16,606 nucleotides of DNA from DASXMT01 sp035569695 (GCA_035569695.1 DATMMO010000120.1:1-16606), one strand, 5' to 3'; numbered from the stretch's first letter, positions 1-6,283 are shown. A program made the numbers and translations. The notes: generated from the sequence alone by a model not told the origin.

Positions 1-1060
1 GCAGCCGGGTCGCCTTGCGTTTGGAGGACAGTTGGGCCAGCGCGTCGTCGTCGTAGGAGGAGGCGATGATCAGGTCGGCCTGGGGCCCGGCGGCGATGCG
101 CTCGGATACCTCGGGGGTCACCCGGCCGCCGATGGCCACCACTCCCCCGAAGGCCGAGATGGGATCGCAGTCGAGCGCCCGCTGGTATGCCGTGGGCAGA
201 TCGCCGGCGACGGCCACGCCGCAGGGATTGGCGTGCTTGATGATGGCCACGGCGACGTCGTCATGGGAGGCCAGCTCGTGGACCAGGCGCCAGGCCGCAT
301 CGGCATCGAAGACGTTCAGGTAGGACAGTTCCTTGCCCCCGTGCTGGACCACCTCGTCCCACCAGGTGGCCTGGCCGTGGACCCGGTACCGGGCGCCGTG
401 CTGGTGCGGGTTCTCGCCGTAGCGCATGGACCCGGCCCGCTCCAAGGTGAGGTGAATGGTGGGGGGCAGGATGACCTCGCTGGACGGCTCGGCCTCGTCC
501 CCCGCCGTCTCACCCGACTGGTCGAACCAGGCCACGATGGCGGCGTCGTAGGCGGCGGTGTGGGCGAACGCGGCCCGGGCCAGCTGCCTTCGGGTCCCGT
601 CGGACAAGGAGCCCCGGGAGCGGAGCTCATCGAGGACGGCGCCGTAGGCGCCGGGGTCGACCACGATCCCGACGTGGGCGTGGTTCTTGGCCGCGGCCCG
701 GACCATGGTGGGGCCGCCGACATCGATCAGCTCGATCGAGGGGTCCGACGAGAACGGATAGAGGTTGCACACGACCAGATCGATGAGCCCGATGCCCCGG
801 CGCTCCACGTCGGCCATGTGCTCGGGCTTGGACCGGTCGGCCAGGATCCCCCCGTGGATGGTGGGATGGAGAGTCTTGACCCTGCCGCCCAGCATCTCCG
901 GCGCCCCGGTCAGGTCGGCCACCTCGACGTGCTCGATACCGGCTCGGCCCAGCGCCTCCGAGGTCCCCCCGCTGGAGACCAGGTCCCAGCCCAGTTCGGA
1001 CAGGCCACGGGCCAGGTCCTCCACGCCGGTCTTGTCGTATACGGACAGCAATGCCCTCAT
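1..1060 (-). CDS. purH: Bifunctional AICAR transformylase / IMP cyclohydrolase, N-terminal 353 residues (C-terminus beyond left edge)
   Basis: PurH catalyses the last two steps of de novo IMP synthesis: formyl transfer from 10-formyl-THF to AICAR, then ring closure. The frame opens MRALLSVYDKTGVEDLARGL and stays open to the window edge. Residues 1 to about 140 form the MGS-like cyclohydrolase domain, with the conserved KTLHPTIHGGIL stretch at 62-73. The transformylase domain follows, with RYGENPHQ at 213-220 and IIKHANPCG at 273-281, whose Lys275/His276 match the catalytic KH pair of the family. Family length is about 520 residues, so roughly 165 are missing to the left. The ATG overlaps the purN stop as ATGA, which argues for translational coupling and fixes the start. 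A long open frame on the opposite strand here is a GC-driven shadow. Identification is secure. Confidence 0.97.
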   Translation of the reverse strand, partial: MRALLSVYDKTGVEDLARGLSELGWDLVSSGGTSEALGRAGIEHVEVADLTGAPEMLGGRVKTLHPTIHGGILADRSKPEHMADVERRGIGLIDLVVCNLYPFSSDPSIELIDVGGPTMVRAAAKNHAHVGIVVDPGAYGAVLDELRSRGSLSDGTRRQLARAAFAHTAAYDAAIVAWFDQSGETAGDEAEPSSEVILPPTIHLTLERAGSMRYGENPHQHGARYRVHGQATWWDEVVQHGGKELSYLNVFDADAAWRLVHELASHDDVAVAIIKHANPCGVAVAGDLPTAYQRALDCDPISAFGGVVAIGGRVTPEVSERIAAGPQADLIIASSYDDDALAQLSSKRKATRL

Positions 1061-1695
1061 CGATCCACCTCCGGACCTGATCCTCGTGCATGGGCCGGGG
1101 TGGCCGCCAGCCCGTCCACGAAACGACGGATGGTGTCGGGATAGATGGTCCGCTCCACCTCCTTGATCCGCTCGTGCAGGGTGTCCACCGTGTCCCCGGG
1201 CAACACGGGCACGGCCTGTTGGGCCAGGATGGGCCCGGCGTCCATCTCCAAGGTGGCCAGGTGCACGGTGGTGCCGGTCTCGGCCACCCCGGCGGCCAGG
1301 GCCTCTTCCACCGCGTGCCAACCGGGGAAGGCGGGCAGCAAGGCGGGATGGGTGTTGAGGACGCGCCCTGGATAGGCGGTGTGGATGGGGTCGGCCAGGA
1401 CTGTCCCGAATCCGGCCATCACCACGACGTCCACCCCGTGCCGTTGCAGCACTTCGGTGATCCCGCTGGTGTAGGCGACGCGATCGAATCGAGGACCGAA
1501 GCCGCCGAAGTCCTTCCGGTCCACCAGCTCGGTGCTGATCTTGTGGTCGGTGGCCACGTCCAGCGCCCGGCAGGGCCGGTCGGCCACCACCAGTTGGACG
1601 GGCAGATCGGTGCCCAGAATTGCCTCCAGGATGGTGCCGCTCCCCGAGGCCAGTACCCCGATACCGAGGGCTTTTTGAGGGTCGCAGCGATCCAC
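1057..1695 (-). CDS. purN: Phosphoribosylglycinamide formyltransferase (GART), 212 aa
   Basis: PurN transfers a formyl group from 10-formyl-THF to GAR, the third step of purine synthesis. The N-terminal phosphate-binding loop reads VLASGSGTILEAIL (13-26). The catalytic Asn/His/Asp triad of the family corresponds to N114 and H116 in LNTHPALLPAFPG and D152 in MDAGPILAQQ. Length is normal. One oddity is the folate-side loop, which reads AGFGTVL at 94-100, where the family usually has AGFMRIL or similar. The chosen start is a GTG with no Shine-Dalgarno sequence but with a TAGCGT hexamer six bases upstream, so the message may be leaderless. The stop overlaps the purH ATG by 4 bp, giving the operon order purN-purH. 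Confidence 0.96.
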   Translation of the reverse strand: MDRCDPQKALGIGVLASGSGTILEAILGTDLPVQLVVADRPCRALDVATDHKISTELVDRKDFGGFGPRFDRVAYTSGITEVLQRHGVDVVVMAGFGTVLADPIHTAYPGRVLNTHPALLPAFPGWHAVEEALAAGVAETGTTVHLATLEMDAGPILAQQAVPVLPGDTVDTLHERIKEVERTIYPDTIRRFVDGLAATPAHARGSGPEVDR

Positions 1696-1701
1696 GGGGG
1701 C

Positions 1702-1707
1702 ACGCTA
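1702..1707 (-). promoter_or_regulatory. Putative -10 element of a leaderless purN promoter
   Basis: On the minus strand TAGCGT matches the actinobacterial TAnnnT -10 pattern and lies six bases before the purN GTG, so transcription would begin at or next to the start codon. No convincing -35 hexamer is visible 16-18 bases further upstream. The absence of any Shine-Dalgarno sequence before purN is consistent with a leaderless message. Confidence 0.4.
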
Positions 1708-1746
1708 CCAGCGCCATGACCGGTCTCATCCGATCCGAACCCACCA

Positions 1747-1787
1747 GGCCACCGACGGGCCGGCGACGGGCCACCGACGGGCCGGCG
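1747..1787. repeat. Two copies of a 19-bp direct repeat, 22-bp period
   Basis: GGCCACCGACGGGCCGGCG occurs at 1747-1765 and again, identical, at 1769-1787. The repeat lies in the 153-bp divergent interval between purN (minus) and the secreted-protein gene (plus). Nothing else recognisable sits in the interval apart from the putative purN -10. It could be a local slippage duplication or a pair of protein-binding sites two helical turns apart; the sequence does not decide. Confidence 0.75.
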
Positions 1788-1848
1788 GGGGTGGCTGGCA
1801 GCCAGCCGCGCTTGTACAGGGGGCCGGGCGCGTGCTTGCATCGGCGCG

Positions 1849-2703
1849 GTGCGACGGGCGTTTCCTCTACTGCTGGCCGCAGCCGTCGTAGGGTCTGTGG
1901 CCTTCCCGGCCGGGGCTGGGGCCGCCGACCCATCGCTCGCCTCGTTGATGACGACGCAGGTCCCCGCCGGGTTCGTCCCCACGGCCACCGGGAACGGCCA
2001 GTCGGACCAGCCCACCTCCACCGAACCTCGGTCACAGACCGGTCAGGTGCCCATCACCCCCGAGCTCTACCTGCGCGATCCGGCCAAGACCGGCGTCGGT
2101 GCCACCTTGCCCACCCTGTGGCGGTTGTGGTGGGACCCGGCGTCACAACAGGCGCTGACCGTATCGCTGGCCCAGTACTCCGACCCCTCGATGGCGGCCA
2201 AGGCCGTCTCCCAGCTGAACTCGACGCTCACCGGGGCCATGGGGAACAGCGGCCTCACCCTCACCTCCGTCTTCGTCCCTCAGGGCCTTCCCGGGGCCCA
2301 TGGGTACAACCTGGCCGCCGCCACCTCGGCCACTCCGACCAAAGCACCGTTCACGGTGAGCGCCGTTCTGTTCCGCACCGGGTCTGTCGAGTACCTGGAC
2401 ACCGTCCTGGCTGCGGGCACCGAGCCGGCCACCGGCGCCGTGAGCTCCTTTGCCCTGACCCAGTACCACAGCACGATCGCCAGGCCCCTGGTCCATCCCC
2501 CCGCCGTCATCCGTCACACCGCCACCTGGCCCTGGATCGCCGGCGGCGCGGCAGTGGTGATCCTGGTCCTGGTGGCCTTCGTGGCCCGCCGACGAGCCGT
2601 GGTGCGACGCCGCCGGCGCCATCGCCACTCGCCGCAGCGCCGGCCTCGGGGGACGCCCCGGGGCACGCCCGGGCCTTCCCATGAGCCACTGACCAACCGG
2701 TAG
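1849..2703 (+). CDS. Hypothetical secreted protein with C-terminal membrane anchor, 284 aa
   Basis: I do not recognise the family. The protein starts at a GTG with MRRAFPLLLAAAVVGSVAFP, a typical Sec signal peptide, with a likely cleavage site after AGAGA near residue 25. A soluble region of about 200 residues follows, rich in Ala, Thr and Pro and without cysteines. Residues 227-246 (WPWIAGGAAVVILVLVAFVA) form one membrane segment, and a strongly basic tail (250-274, many Arg) should stay in the cytoplasm. The topology is thus type I: outside domain, anchor, short cytoplasmic tail. No enzyme motif is visible. It is transcribed divergently from purN and convergently with the HAD gene, alone in its transcription unit. 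No good Shine-Dalgarno sequence precedes the GTG. TTGCAT seven bases upstream could serve a leaderless start, but this is weak. Confidence 0.85.
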   Translation: MRRAFPLLLAAAVVGSVAFPAGAGAADPSLASLMTTQVPAGFVPTATGNGQSDQPTSTEPRSQTGQVPITPELYLRDPAKTGVGATLPTLWRLWWDPASQQALTVSLAQYSDPSMAAKAVSQLNSTLTGAMGNSGLTLTSVFVPQGLPGAHGYNLAAATSATPTKAPFTVSAVLFRTGSVEYLDTVLAAGTEPATGAVSSFALTQYHSTIARPLVHPPAVIRHTATWPWIAGGAAVVILVLVAFVARRRAVVRRRRRHRHSPQRRPRGTPRGTPGPSHEPLTNR

Positions 2704-2754
2704 GCCGCTTCGGCCGGTCGACCCGGGTCCGGCCCGGGGCCGGCCTTCGGCCGG
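2703..2754. terminator. Cluster of GC-rich palindromes between convergent genes, possible bidirectional termination region
   Basis: Immediately after the stop of the secreted-protein gene are three inverted repeats: GGCC-gcttc-GGCC (2703-2715), the perfect palindrome GACCCGGGTC (2720-2729), and CCGGCC-ttc-GGCCGG (2740-2754). The first overlaps the stop codon. No T-run follows on either strand, so a classical intrinsic terminator is not shown. The position between two converging genes is the main argument for a termination role. Confidence 0.4.
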
Positions 2755-2775
2755 TGATCGGGGCTGGCCCTCCTC

Positions 2776-2804
2776 TGGTGGGTCGCCCGGGCTCGAACTC
2801 AGGG
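2776..2804 (-). other. tRNA 3'-end-like sequence (T-loop plus CCA), no tRNA body
   Basis: On the minus strand the stretch contains GTTCGAGCC followed by GGGCGACCCACCA, resembling a tRNA T-loop, acceptor strand and CCA end. It overlaps the HAD stop codon. The 5' half of the T-stem does not pair well, the distance from TTCGA to CCA is one base shorter than in a normal tRNA, and no D-arm, anticodon arm or matching 5' acceptor strand is found upstream. It is either chance or a degenerate tRNA fragment such as a decayed attachment site. Confidence 0.2.
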
Positions 2805-3500
2805 CTGGAGGGAGCGAAGCAGGCTCTCGTCGAAGTCCTCCAGGGAGGCCAGGGTGGCGTCGCAGAACCCCCACCGGGGCGACGAGAACGCGGCGGGCTC
2901 GGGCACGGCCACCACCCGCATGCGGGCCGCCTTGGCCGAGATCGCCCCGTTGAAGGAGTCCTCGACGGCCAAGCAGGTGACCGGGTCCATGCCCAGTTTC
3001 GCCGCCGTGGACAGATAGGGGCCGGGGTGGGGCTTGCCCAAGAGCTCCCACTCCGCCGAGTGCCATACCGACACCTGCGATTCGATATCCAGCCGGGCCA
3101 GGGCGGCCTCGATGACCACGGCGTACGAACCCGAGCACACGGCCACCTCCAGGCCCAGGCGTCGGCACAGGCTCAGCGCCTCGACCGCGCCGGGCATGGG
3201 CGATCCCTCGGACGCGATGAGCCCGGCCACGTTGGCGGTGATGTCCCGCTCCACCGCCACCGGGGTGGAGCCCGTCCAGGGAAAGCGGTCCCACCAGTAC
3301 CGGACGGCGTCGTCGATGCGGAGGCCCATCGTCTGGCGCACATCGGACTCGGTCAGCTGCAGCCCGAGCCGGCCGAAGATCTCGATCTCCGCCCGCCGCC
3401 AGAACGGCTCGGAGTCGATGAGCAGGCCGTCCAGATCGAAGATGACCGCGCCGATGGGGCGAGCGGCGTAGGCCGAGGCCGAAGCAACCTCGGCGATCAG
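2799..3500 (-). CDS. HAD-superfamily sugar-phosphate phosphatase (HxpB/YniC-like), probable CTG start, 233 aa
   Basis: The product closely resembles the E. coli hexitol/2-deoxyglucose-6-phosphate phosphatase YniC (HxpB) in length and order of motifs. Numbered from CTG: motif I AVIFDLDGLLIDSEPFW with nucleophile D22 and acid/base D24; cap segment LRIDDAVRYWWDRFPW; motif II Ser in VCSGS (S123); motif III K156 in GKPHP; motif IV AVEDSFNG with E180/D181. The first conventional start in this frame is a GTG at 3341, inside the cap, which would delete the nucleophile; no ATG, GTG or TTG lies in frame between motif I and well inside sucD. A CTG at 3498-3500 overlaps the sucD TGA as CTGA, with GGAAG five bases upstream, mirroring the ATGA overlap between sucC and sucD. 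I therefore infer CTG. Substrate is unproven; the gene is the last of the sucC-sucD operon. Confidence 0.85.
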   Translation of the reverse strand: MIAEVASASAYAARPIGAVIFDLDGLLIDSEPFWRRAEIEIFGRLGLQLTESDVRQTMGLRIDDAVRYWWDRFPWTGSTPVAVERDITANVAGLIASEGSPMPGAVEALSLCRRLGLEVAVCSGSYAVVIEAALARLDIESQVSVWHSAEWELLGKPHPGPYLSTAAKLGMDPVTCLAVEDSFNGAISAKAARMRVVAVPEPAAFSSPRWGFCDATLASLEDFDESLLRSLQP

Positions 3501-4387
3501 TCGAGCTTCCGAACGATGTCGACCATGGCCTCGCCCGCTTCGGTCGGGTTCTGGGCCACCGTGACCCCGGCGGCGGACAGCGCGTCCATCTTCGCTTGGG
3601 CTGTGCCCTTGGACCCCGAGATGATGGCCCCGGCGTGGCCCATCTTCCGGCCCGGGGGCGCGGTCACGCCGGCCACGTAGGAGACCACCGGCTTGGTCAC
3701 CGAGGACGCGATGAACTCGGCCGCCTCCTCCTCGGCTGACCCGCCGATCTCGCCGATCATCATGACGGCGCGGGTGTCGGGGTCGGCCTCGAACGCCTTC
3801 AGGCAGTCGATGAAGCTGGTGCCCGGCACCGGGTCGCCCCCGATGCCCACGCAGGTGGTCTGGCCCACACCCTGCTGGGAGAGCTCATGGAGGGCCTGGT
3901 AGGTCAGGGTGCCCGAGCGGCTGACGATGCCCACGGGACCACCGGCCATGGCGATGTCACCCGACGTGATGCCGATGTTGCACTTCCCGGGGGAGATGAT
4001 GCCCGGGCAGTTGGGCCCGAGCAGGCGGGTATCGGGGTACTCGCGCCGAAGCCGGTTGAAGGCCAGGGCCTCGTCCTGGGCCGGGATCCCCTCGGTGATG
4101 CACACCACGAAGGGAATGCCGGCCGCGGCCGCCTCGATGATGGCGTCGGCCGCGAACTTGGGCGGCACCGAGATGAACGAGGCGGTGGCGCCGGTGGCGG
4201 CCACGGCCTCGGCCACCGTGGCATAGACCGGGATCCCCTCGATCTCCGAGCCGCCCCGATTGGGGTTGGTGCCGGCCACGATCTTGGTCCCGTAGTCCCG
4301 GTTGCGGAGCCCGTGGTAGAGACCCTGGCTGGTGGGGCTGATGCCCTGGACCACCACGGTGGTGTTCTCATCGACGAAGATGCTCAT
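3497..4387 (-). CDS. sucD: Succinyl-CoA ligase [ADP/GDP-forming] subunit alpha, 296 aa
   Basis: SucD pairs with SucC to interconvert succinyl-CoA, ADP/GDP and phosphate with succinate, CoA and ATP/GTP in the TCA cycle. The phosphohistidine is H251 in RKMGHAGAIISGS. GPNCPG (124-129), VSRSGTLTYQ (155-164), CVGIGGDPVPGT (179-190) and MIGEIGGSAEEEAAE are diagnostic. Length is normal. The N-terminal CoA-binding Rossmann part deviates from the common form: PTSQG at 18-22 where TGSQG is usual, and GTNPNRGG at 39-46 where GVTPGKGG is usual. The ATG overlaps the sucC stop (ATGA) and is preceded by a strong AGGAGG at 4394-4399 with a 6-base spacer. The downstream HAD gene overlaps its stop. Confidence 0.97.
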   Translation of the reverse strand: MSIFVDENTTVVVQGISPTSQGLYHGLRNRDYGTKIVAGTNPNRGGSEIEGIPVYATVAEAVAATGATASFISVPPKFAADAIIEAAAAGIPFVVCITEGIPAQDEALAFNRLRREYPDTRLLGPNCPGIISPGKCNIGITSGDIAMAGGPVGIVSRSGTLTYQALHELSQQGVGQTTCVGIGGDPVPGTSFIDCLKAFEADPDTRAVMMIGEIGGSAEEEAAEFIASSVTKPVVSYVAGVTAPPGRKMGHAGAIISGSKGTAQAKMDALSAAGVTVAQNPTEAGEAMVDIVRKLD

Positions 4388-5532
4388 GACTTTCCTCCTG
4401 CGAGAGCGACGGCGCGCCGGGCGGCGTCGATCATGGTCGGCTCGGCGACCAGTCGGTCCGAGAGATGGTCGGCCAGGATCTGCCGTCCGGCGACGGCGTT
4501 GGTGCCGTCCAGGCGCAGCACGATGGGCGACGAGATGTCGACGCGCTTGAGCGCTTCGAGGACCCCGTTGGCCACCTCGTCGACCCGGGTGATGCCACCG
4601 AAGATGTTGACGAAGATCGATCGGACGGCCGGGTCCGAGTTGATGACCTCGAGGGCGGCCGCCATGACGTCGGCGTTGGCTCCTCCCCCGATGTCAAGGA
4701 AGTTGGCGGCGGTACCGCCACATTGGTTGACCACATCCAGCGTGCTCATGGCCAGGCCCGCTCCGTTGGCGATGATCCCGACCGAGCCGTCCAGCCCGAT
4801 GTAGTTGAGGCCGCGGGCCTTGGCCCTGGCCTCGCGCTCGTCCTCGACGTCGCTGCCGGCGAACTCTTCCCACTCCGGGTGCCGGAAGGCGGCATTGTCA
4901 TCGAGGGTCACCTTGGCATCGAGGGCGTGGACGCGGCCCTCGGGGGTGAGGATGAGCGGGTTGATCTCGGCCAGGTCGCAGTCGCCCTCGACGTAGCACC
5001 GGTACAGCTTGACCAGGAGCTCGGCCGCCTGGGCCCTGGCCTCCTCGTCCAGGTTGGCCTCGTCGACCCAGGCCCGGGCCTGCTCCTCGGACAGCCCGTC
5101 TACCGGGTCGATATGGATCATGGCGATGGCATCCGGGTTGCTCACAGCAACCTCTTCGATCTCGACGCCGCCCTCGGCCGAGAGCATGCCCAGGTGGAGC
5201 TTGGCCCCACGGTCCAGCGTGAAGCTGGCGTAGTACTCCTTGGCGATGTCGGAGGCGTGCTCGATCCACAGCCGCCCGACCACGTGGCCCTTGATGTCCA
5301 AGCCCAGGATGTTCCCGGCGTGGGTGCGCACCTCGTCGGCATCGTTGGCCAGCTTCACCCCGCCGGCCTTGCCCCGGCCCCCCACCTTGACCTGTGCCTT
5401 CACCACCACGGGGTAGCCGGCCTGATCAGCCTGTTCGACGGCCTCGTCGACGGTGTCGGCCACTCCGCCCTTGGATATAGGAATGCCGAACCGGGCGAAG
5501 TACTGCTTGCCCTGGTACTCGAAGAGATCCAC
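4384..5532 (-). CDS. sucC: Succinyl-CoA ligase [ADP/GDP-forming] subunit beta, 382 aa
   Basis: SucC supplies the ATP-grasp nucleotide site and the succinate/CoA-end domain of succinyl-CoA ligase. The protein opens MDLFEYQGKQYFARFGIPIS. The ATP-grasp lysine segment is KAQVKVGGRGKAGG (45-58), EINPL (189-193) carries metal-binding residues, and DAKVTLDDNAAFRHP (205-219) follows. The C-terminal domain has NGAGLAMSTLD (256-266) and NFLDIGGGAN (277-286). Length is typical. The start is a GTG with AGAGAGG about ten bases upstream. A 193-base leader with periodic repeats precedes it. Gene order B12-binding protein, sucC, sucD, HAD on one strand suggests a common transcript or at least common control. 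Confidence 0.97.
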   Translation of the reverse strand: MDLFEYQGKQYFARFGIPISKGGVADTVDEAVEQADQAGYPVVVKAQVKVGGRGKAGGVKLANDADEVRTHAGNILGLDIKGHVVGRLWIEHASDIAKEYYASFTLDRGAKLHLGMLSAEGGVEIEEVAVSNPDAIAMIHIDPVDGLSEEQARAWVDEANLDEEARAQAAELLVKLYRCYVEGDCDLAEINPLILTPEGRVHALDAKVTLDDNAAFRHPEWEEFAGSDVEDEREARAKARGLNYIGLDGSVGIIANGAGLAMSTLDVVNQCGGTAANFLDIGGGANADVMAAALEVINSDPAVRSIFVNIFGGITRVDEVANGVLEALKRVDISSPIVLRLDGTNAVAGRQILADHLSDRLVAEPTMIDAARRAVALAGGKS

Positions 5533-5540
5533 CGGATCCG

Positions 5541-5700
5541 TTCCTCTCTGTTTGCTCTAGCGCTCTGTTCGCCCTAGCTGCTCTGTTGGCTGTATCGGTT
5601 CTATTGGCTGTATCGGTTGATGTTGGCTGTATCTATTGATGTTGCTCGGTCTCCGTGCGTTTCTGTGTCTGCCCGTATGTTTGTGTGTGTATATGTGGGG
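5541..5700 (-). repeat. Quasi-periodic 17-20-nt repeat in the sucC leader, nearly U-free in the transcript
   Basis: On the plus strand the core reads TTGGCTGTATCGGTT at 5586 and 5604 (identical over 15 bases), with a third diverged copy at 5623 (TTGGCTGTATCTATTGATG). The same spacing continues in both directions with units starting near 5551, 5568, 5642, 5661 and 5681; CTCTGTT recurs at 5546, 5563 and 5581. Plus-strand A occurs only about a dozen times in 160 bases, so the sucC transcript is A/C/G-rich and almost lacks U, giving a probably unstructured leader. Unit lengths vary (17, 18, 18, 19, 19, 19, 20), so this is not a coding repeat. A regulatory role is inference. Confidence 0.7.
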
Positions 5701-5703
5701 GTT

Positions 5704-5721
5704 GGTGCCGAGGGTGGCACC
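5704..5721 (-). terminator. Hairpin just downstream of the B12-binding gene
   Basis: GGTGCC (5704-5709) and GGCACC (5716-5721) form a 6-bp stem with a 6-base loop, five bases past the end of the B12-binding gene. In the minus-strand transcript it is followed by AACCCCCACATATACAC, without a U-run, so it is not a classical intrinsic terminator. It may instead be a processing or stabilising hairpin between this gene and sucC, or part of a factor-dependent terminator. Confidence 0.3.
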
Positions 5722-5725
5722 CGTC

Positions 5726-6133
5726 TCAGTCGCCCTCGCGTTCGTCGAGGGTCTCCTCCAGCCACTTCCCGATGGCGGGAAGGGGGGCGCCCGGCGTGAA
5801 CACCTCGGCCACCCCTTGGTCCTTCAACAGCGGGATGTCCCCTTCGGGAATGATCCCACCCACGAGAACCAGGACGTCGTCGCGGTCCTGCTCCCGCAGT
5901 CCGGCGATGACCCGGGGCACCAAGGTGAGGTGGGCGCCCGAGAGCAGCGACAGCCCGACGGCGTCGGCATCCTCTTGGATCACGGCGCGCACCACCTGCT
6001 CTGGGGTCTGGTGCAGTCCGGTATAAATCACCTCGAAGCCCGCGTCACGAAGGGCTCGGGCTATGACCTTGGCGCCGCGGTCGTGCCCGTCGAGACCGGG
6101 CTTGGCCACGACCACTCGGTATGGTCGTTTCAC
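5726..6133 (-). CDS. Stand-alone cobalamin-binding domain protein of the methylmalonyl-CoA mutase small-subunit type, 135 aa
   Basis: The whole protein is one B12-binding fold. KPGLDGHDRGAKVIARAL (11-28) carries the D-x-H-x-x-G motif (D15, H17, G20), where the His replaces dimethylbenzimidazole as lower cobalt ligand. SLLSGAH (62-68) and VGGIIPEGD (91-99) are the other cobalamin-contact segments of the mutase C-terminal domain. Length matches separate small subunits or C-terminal domains of acyl-CoA mutases; a catalytic large subunit must be encoded outside this window. Its position next to sucCD fits the flow methylmalonyl-CoA to succinyl-CoA to succinate. The GTG start has no Shine-Dalgarno sequence but a nearby TAGTAT, suggesting leaderless translation. 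The exact acyl-CoA substrate is not resolved by this domain alone. Confidence 0.9.
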   Translation of the reverse strand: MKRPYRVVVAKPGLDGHDRGAKVIARALRDAGFEVIYTGLHQTPEQVVRAVIQEDADAVGLSLLSGAHLTLVPRVIAGLREQDRDDVLVLVGGIIPEGDIPLLKDQGVAEVFTPGAPLPAIGKWLEETLDEREGD

Positions 6134-6141
6134 GGAGGCAG

Positions 6142-6147
6142 ATACTA
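6142..6147 (-). promoter_or_regulatory. Putative -10 element of a (nearly) leaderless promoter for the B12-binding gene
   Basis: On the minus strand TAGTAT, a good match to TATAAT-type elements, lies eight bases before the GTG. A transcript would start within a base or two of the start codon. The region between the hexamer and GTG (CTGCCTCC) has no Shine-Dalgarno character. No clear -35 is seen. The same layout occurs before purN in this window. Confidence 0.45.
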
Positions 6148-6234
6148 AGCGCTGACTGAGTATGCGGCGCCAAACGAGGCGTCGCCTGCCTGGTCACAAG
6201 GGTGCGGGGGTCGTGCCGTCAGACGAATTGGGCG

Positions 6235-6243
6235 TGGTACGTT
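6235..6243 (+). promoter_or_regulatory. Putative extended -10 promoter for the DPA operon
   Basis: TGGTACGTT combines an extended TGn with a TAnnnT hexamer (TACGTT, 6238-6243). It lies in the 155-bp divergent interval shared with the B12-binding gene. Initiation about seven bases downstream would leave a leader of roughly 39 bases ending in a Shine-Dalgarno sequence before the ubiA-like GTG. The -35 region (GCCGTC/TGCCGT) is weak. An 11-base inverted repeat, AGGCGTCGCCT at 6177-6187, also lies in this interval and could be an operator. Confidence 0.35.
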
Positions 6244-6278
6244 CGGGTGAAGGCCTGCGAGGTCGACTACCCATTACC

Positions 6279-6283
6279 GGAGG
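6279..6283 (+). promoter_or_regulatory. Shine-Dalgarno sequence deciding the ubiA-like start
   Basis: GGAGG lies five bases before the GTG at 6289. In-frame GTG codons further upstream at 6202 and 6247 lack such a site, and the extra N-terminal residues they would add look unlike the family. This favours GTG 6289 as the true start. Confidence 0.6.

Noticed and set aside
1620..2684. Plus-strand open frame of 354 codons spanning the purN start and the secreted-protein gene
   Set aside because: Its product is an Arg/Pro/Gly-rich shadow. The overlapping frame from 1849 has a signal peptide and a membrane anchor and is the credible gene.
2776..2860. Complete tRNA gene on the minus strand
   Set aside because: No D-arm, anticodon arm or matching 5' acceptor strand is present upstream of the T-loop-like piece, which is instead HAD coding sequence.
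2799..3341. HAD gene as a 180-residue protein starting at GTG 3341
   Set aside because: This start lies inside the cap domain and removes the catalytic DxD, while an intact in-frame motif I is encoded just upstream.
4465..5577. Long plus-strand open frame opposite sucC (about 370 codons)
   Set aside because: It is antisense to a clearly conserved gene, its translation is Gly/Val/Asp/His-rich with no domain, and similar antisense frames occur opposite every GC-rich gene here (for example 32-1144, 12960-14003, 14657-15853). They are codon-position shadows.
5586..5660. CRISPR-like array
   Set aside because: Units are head-to-tail without spacers, drift in length and diverge quickly; no cas gene is near.
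5541..5700. Small leader peptide or repeat protein
   Set aside because: Unit lengths of 17, 18, 19 and 20 bases do not keep a frame, and no start with a ribosome site is evident.
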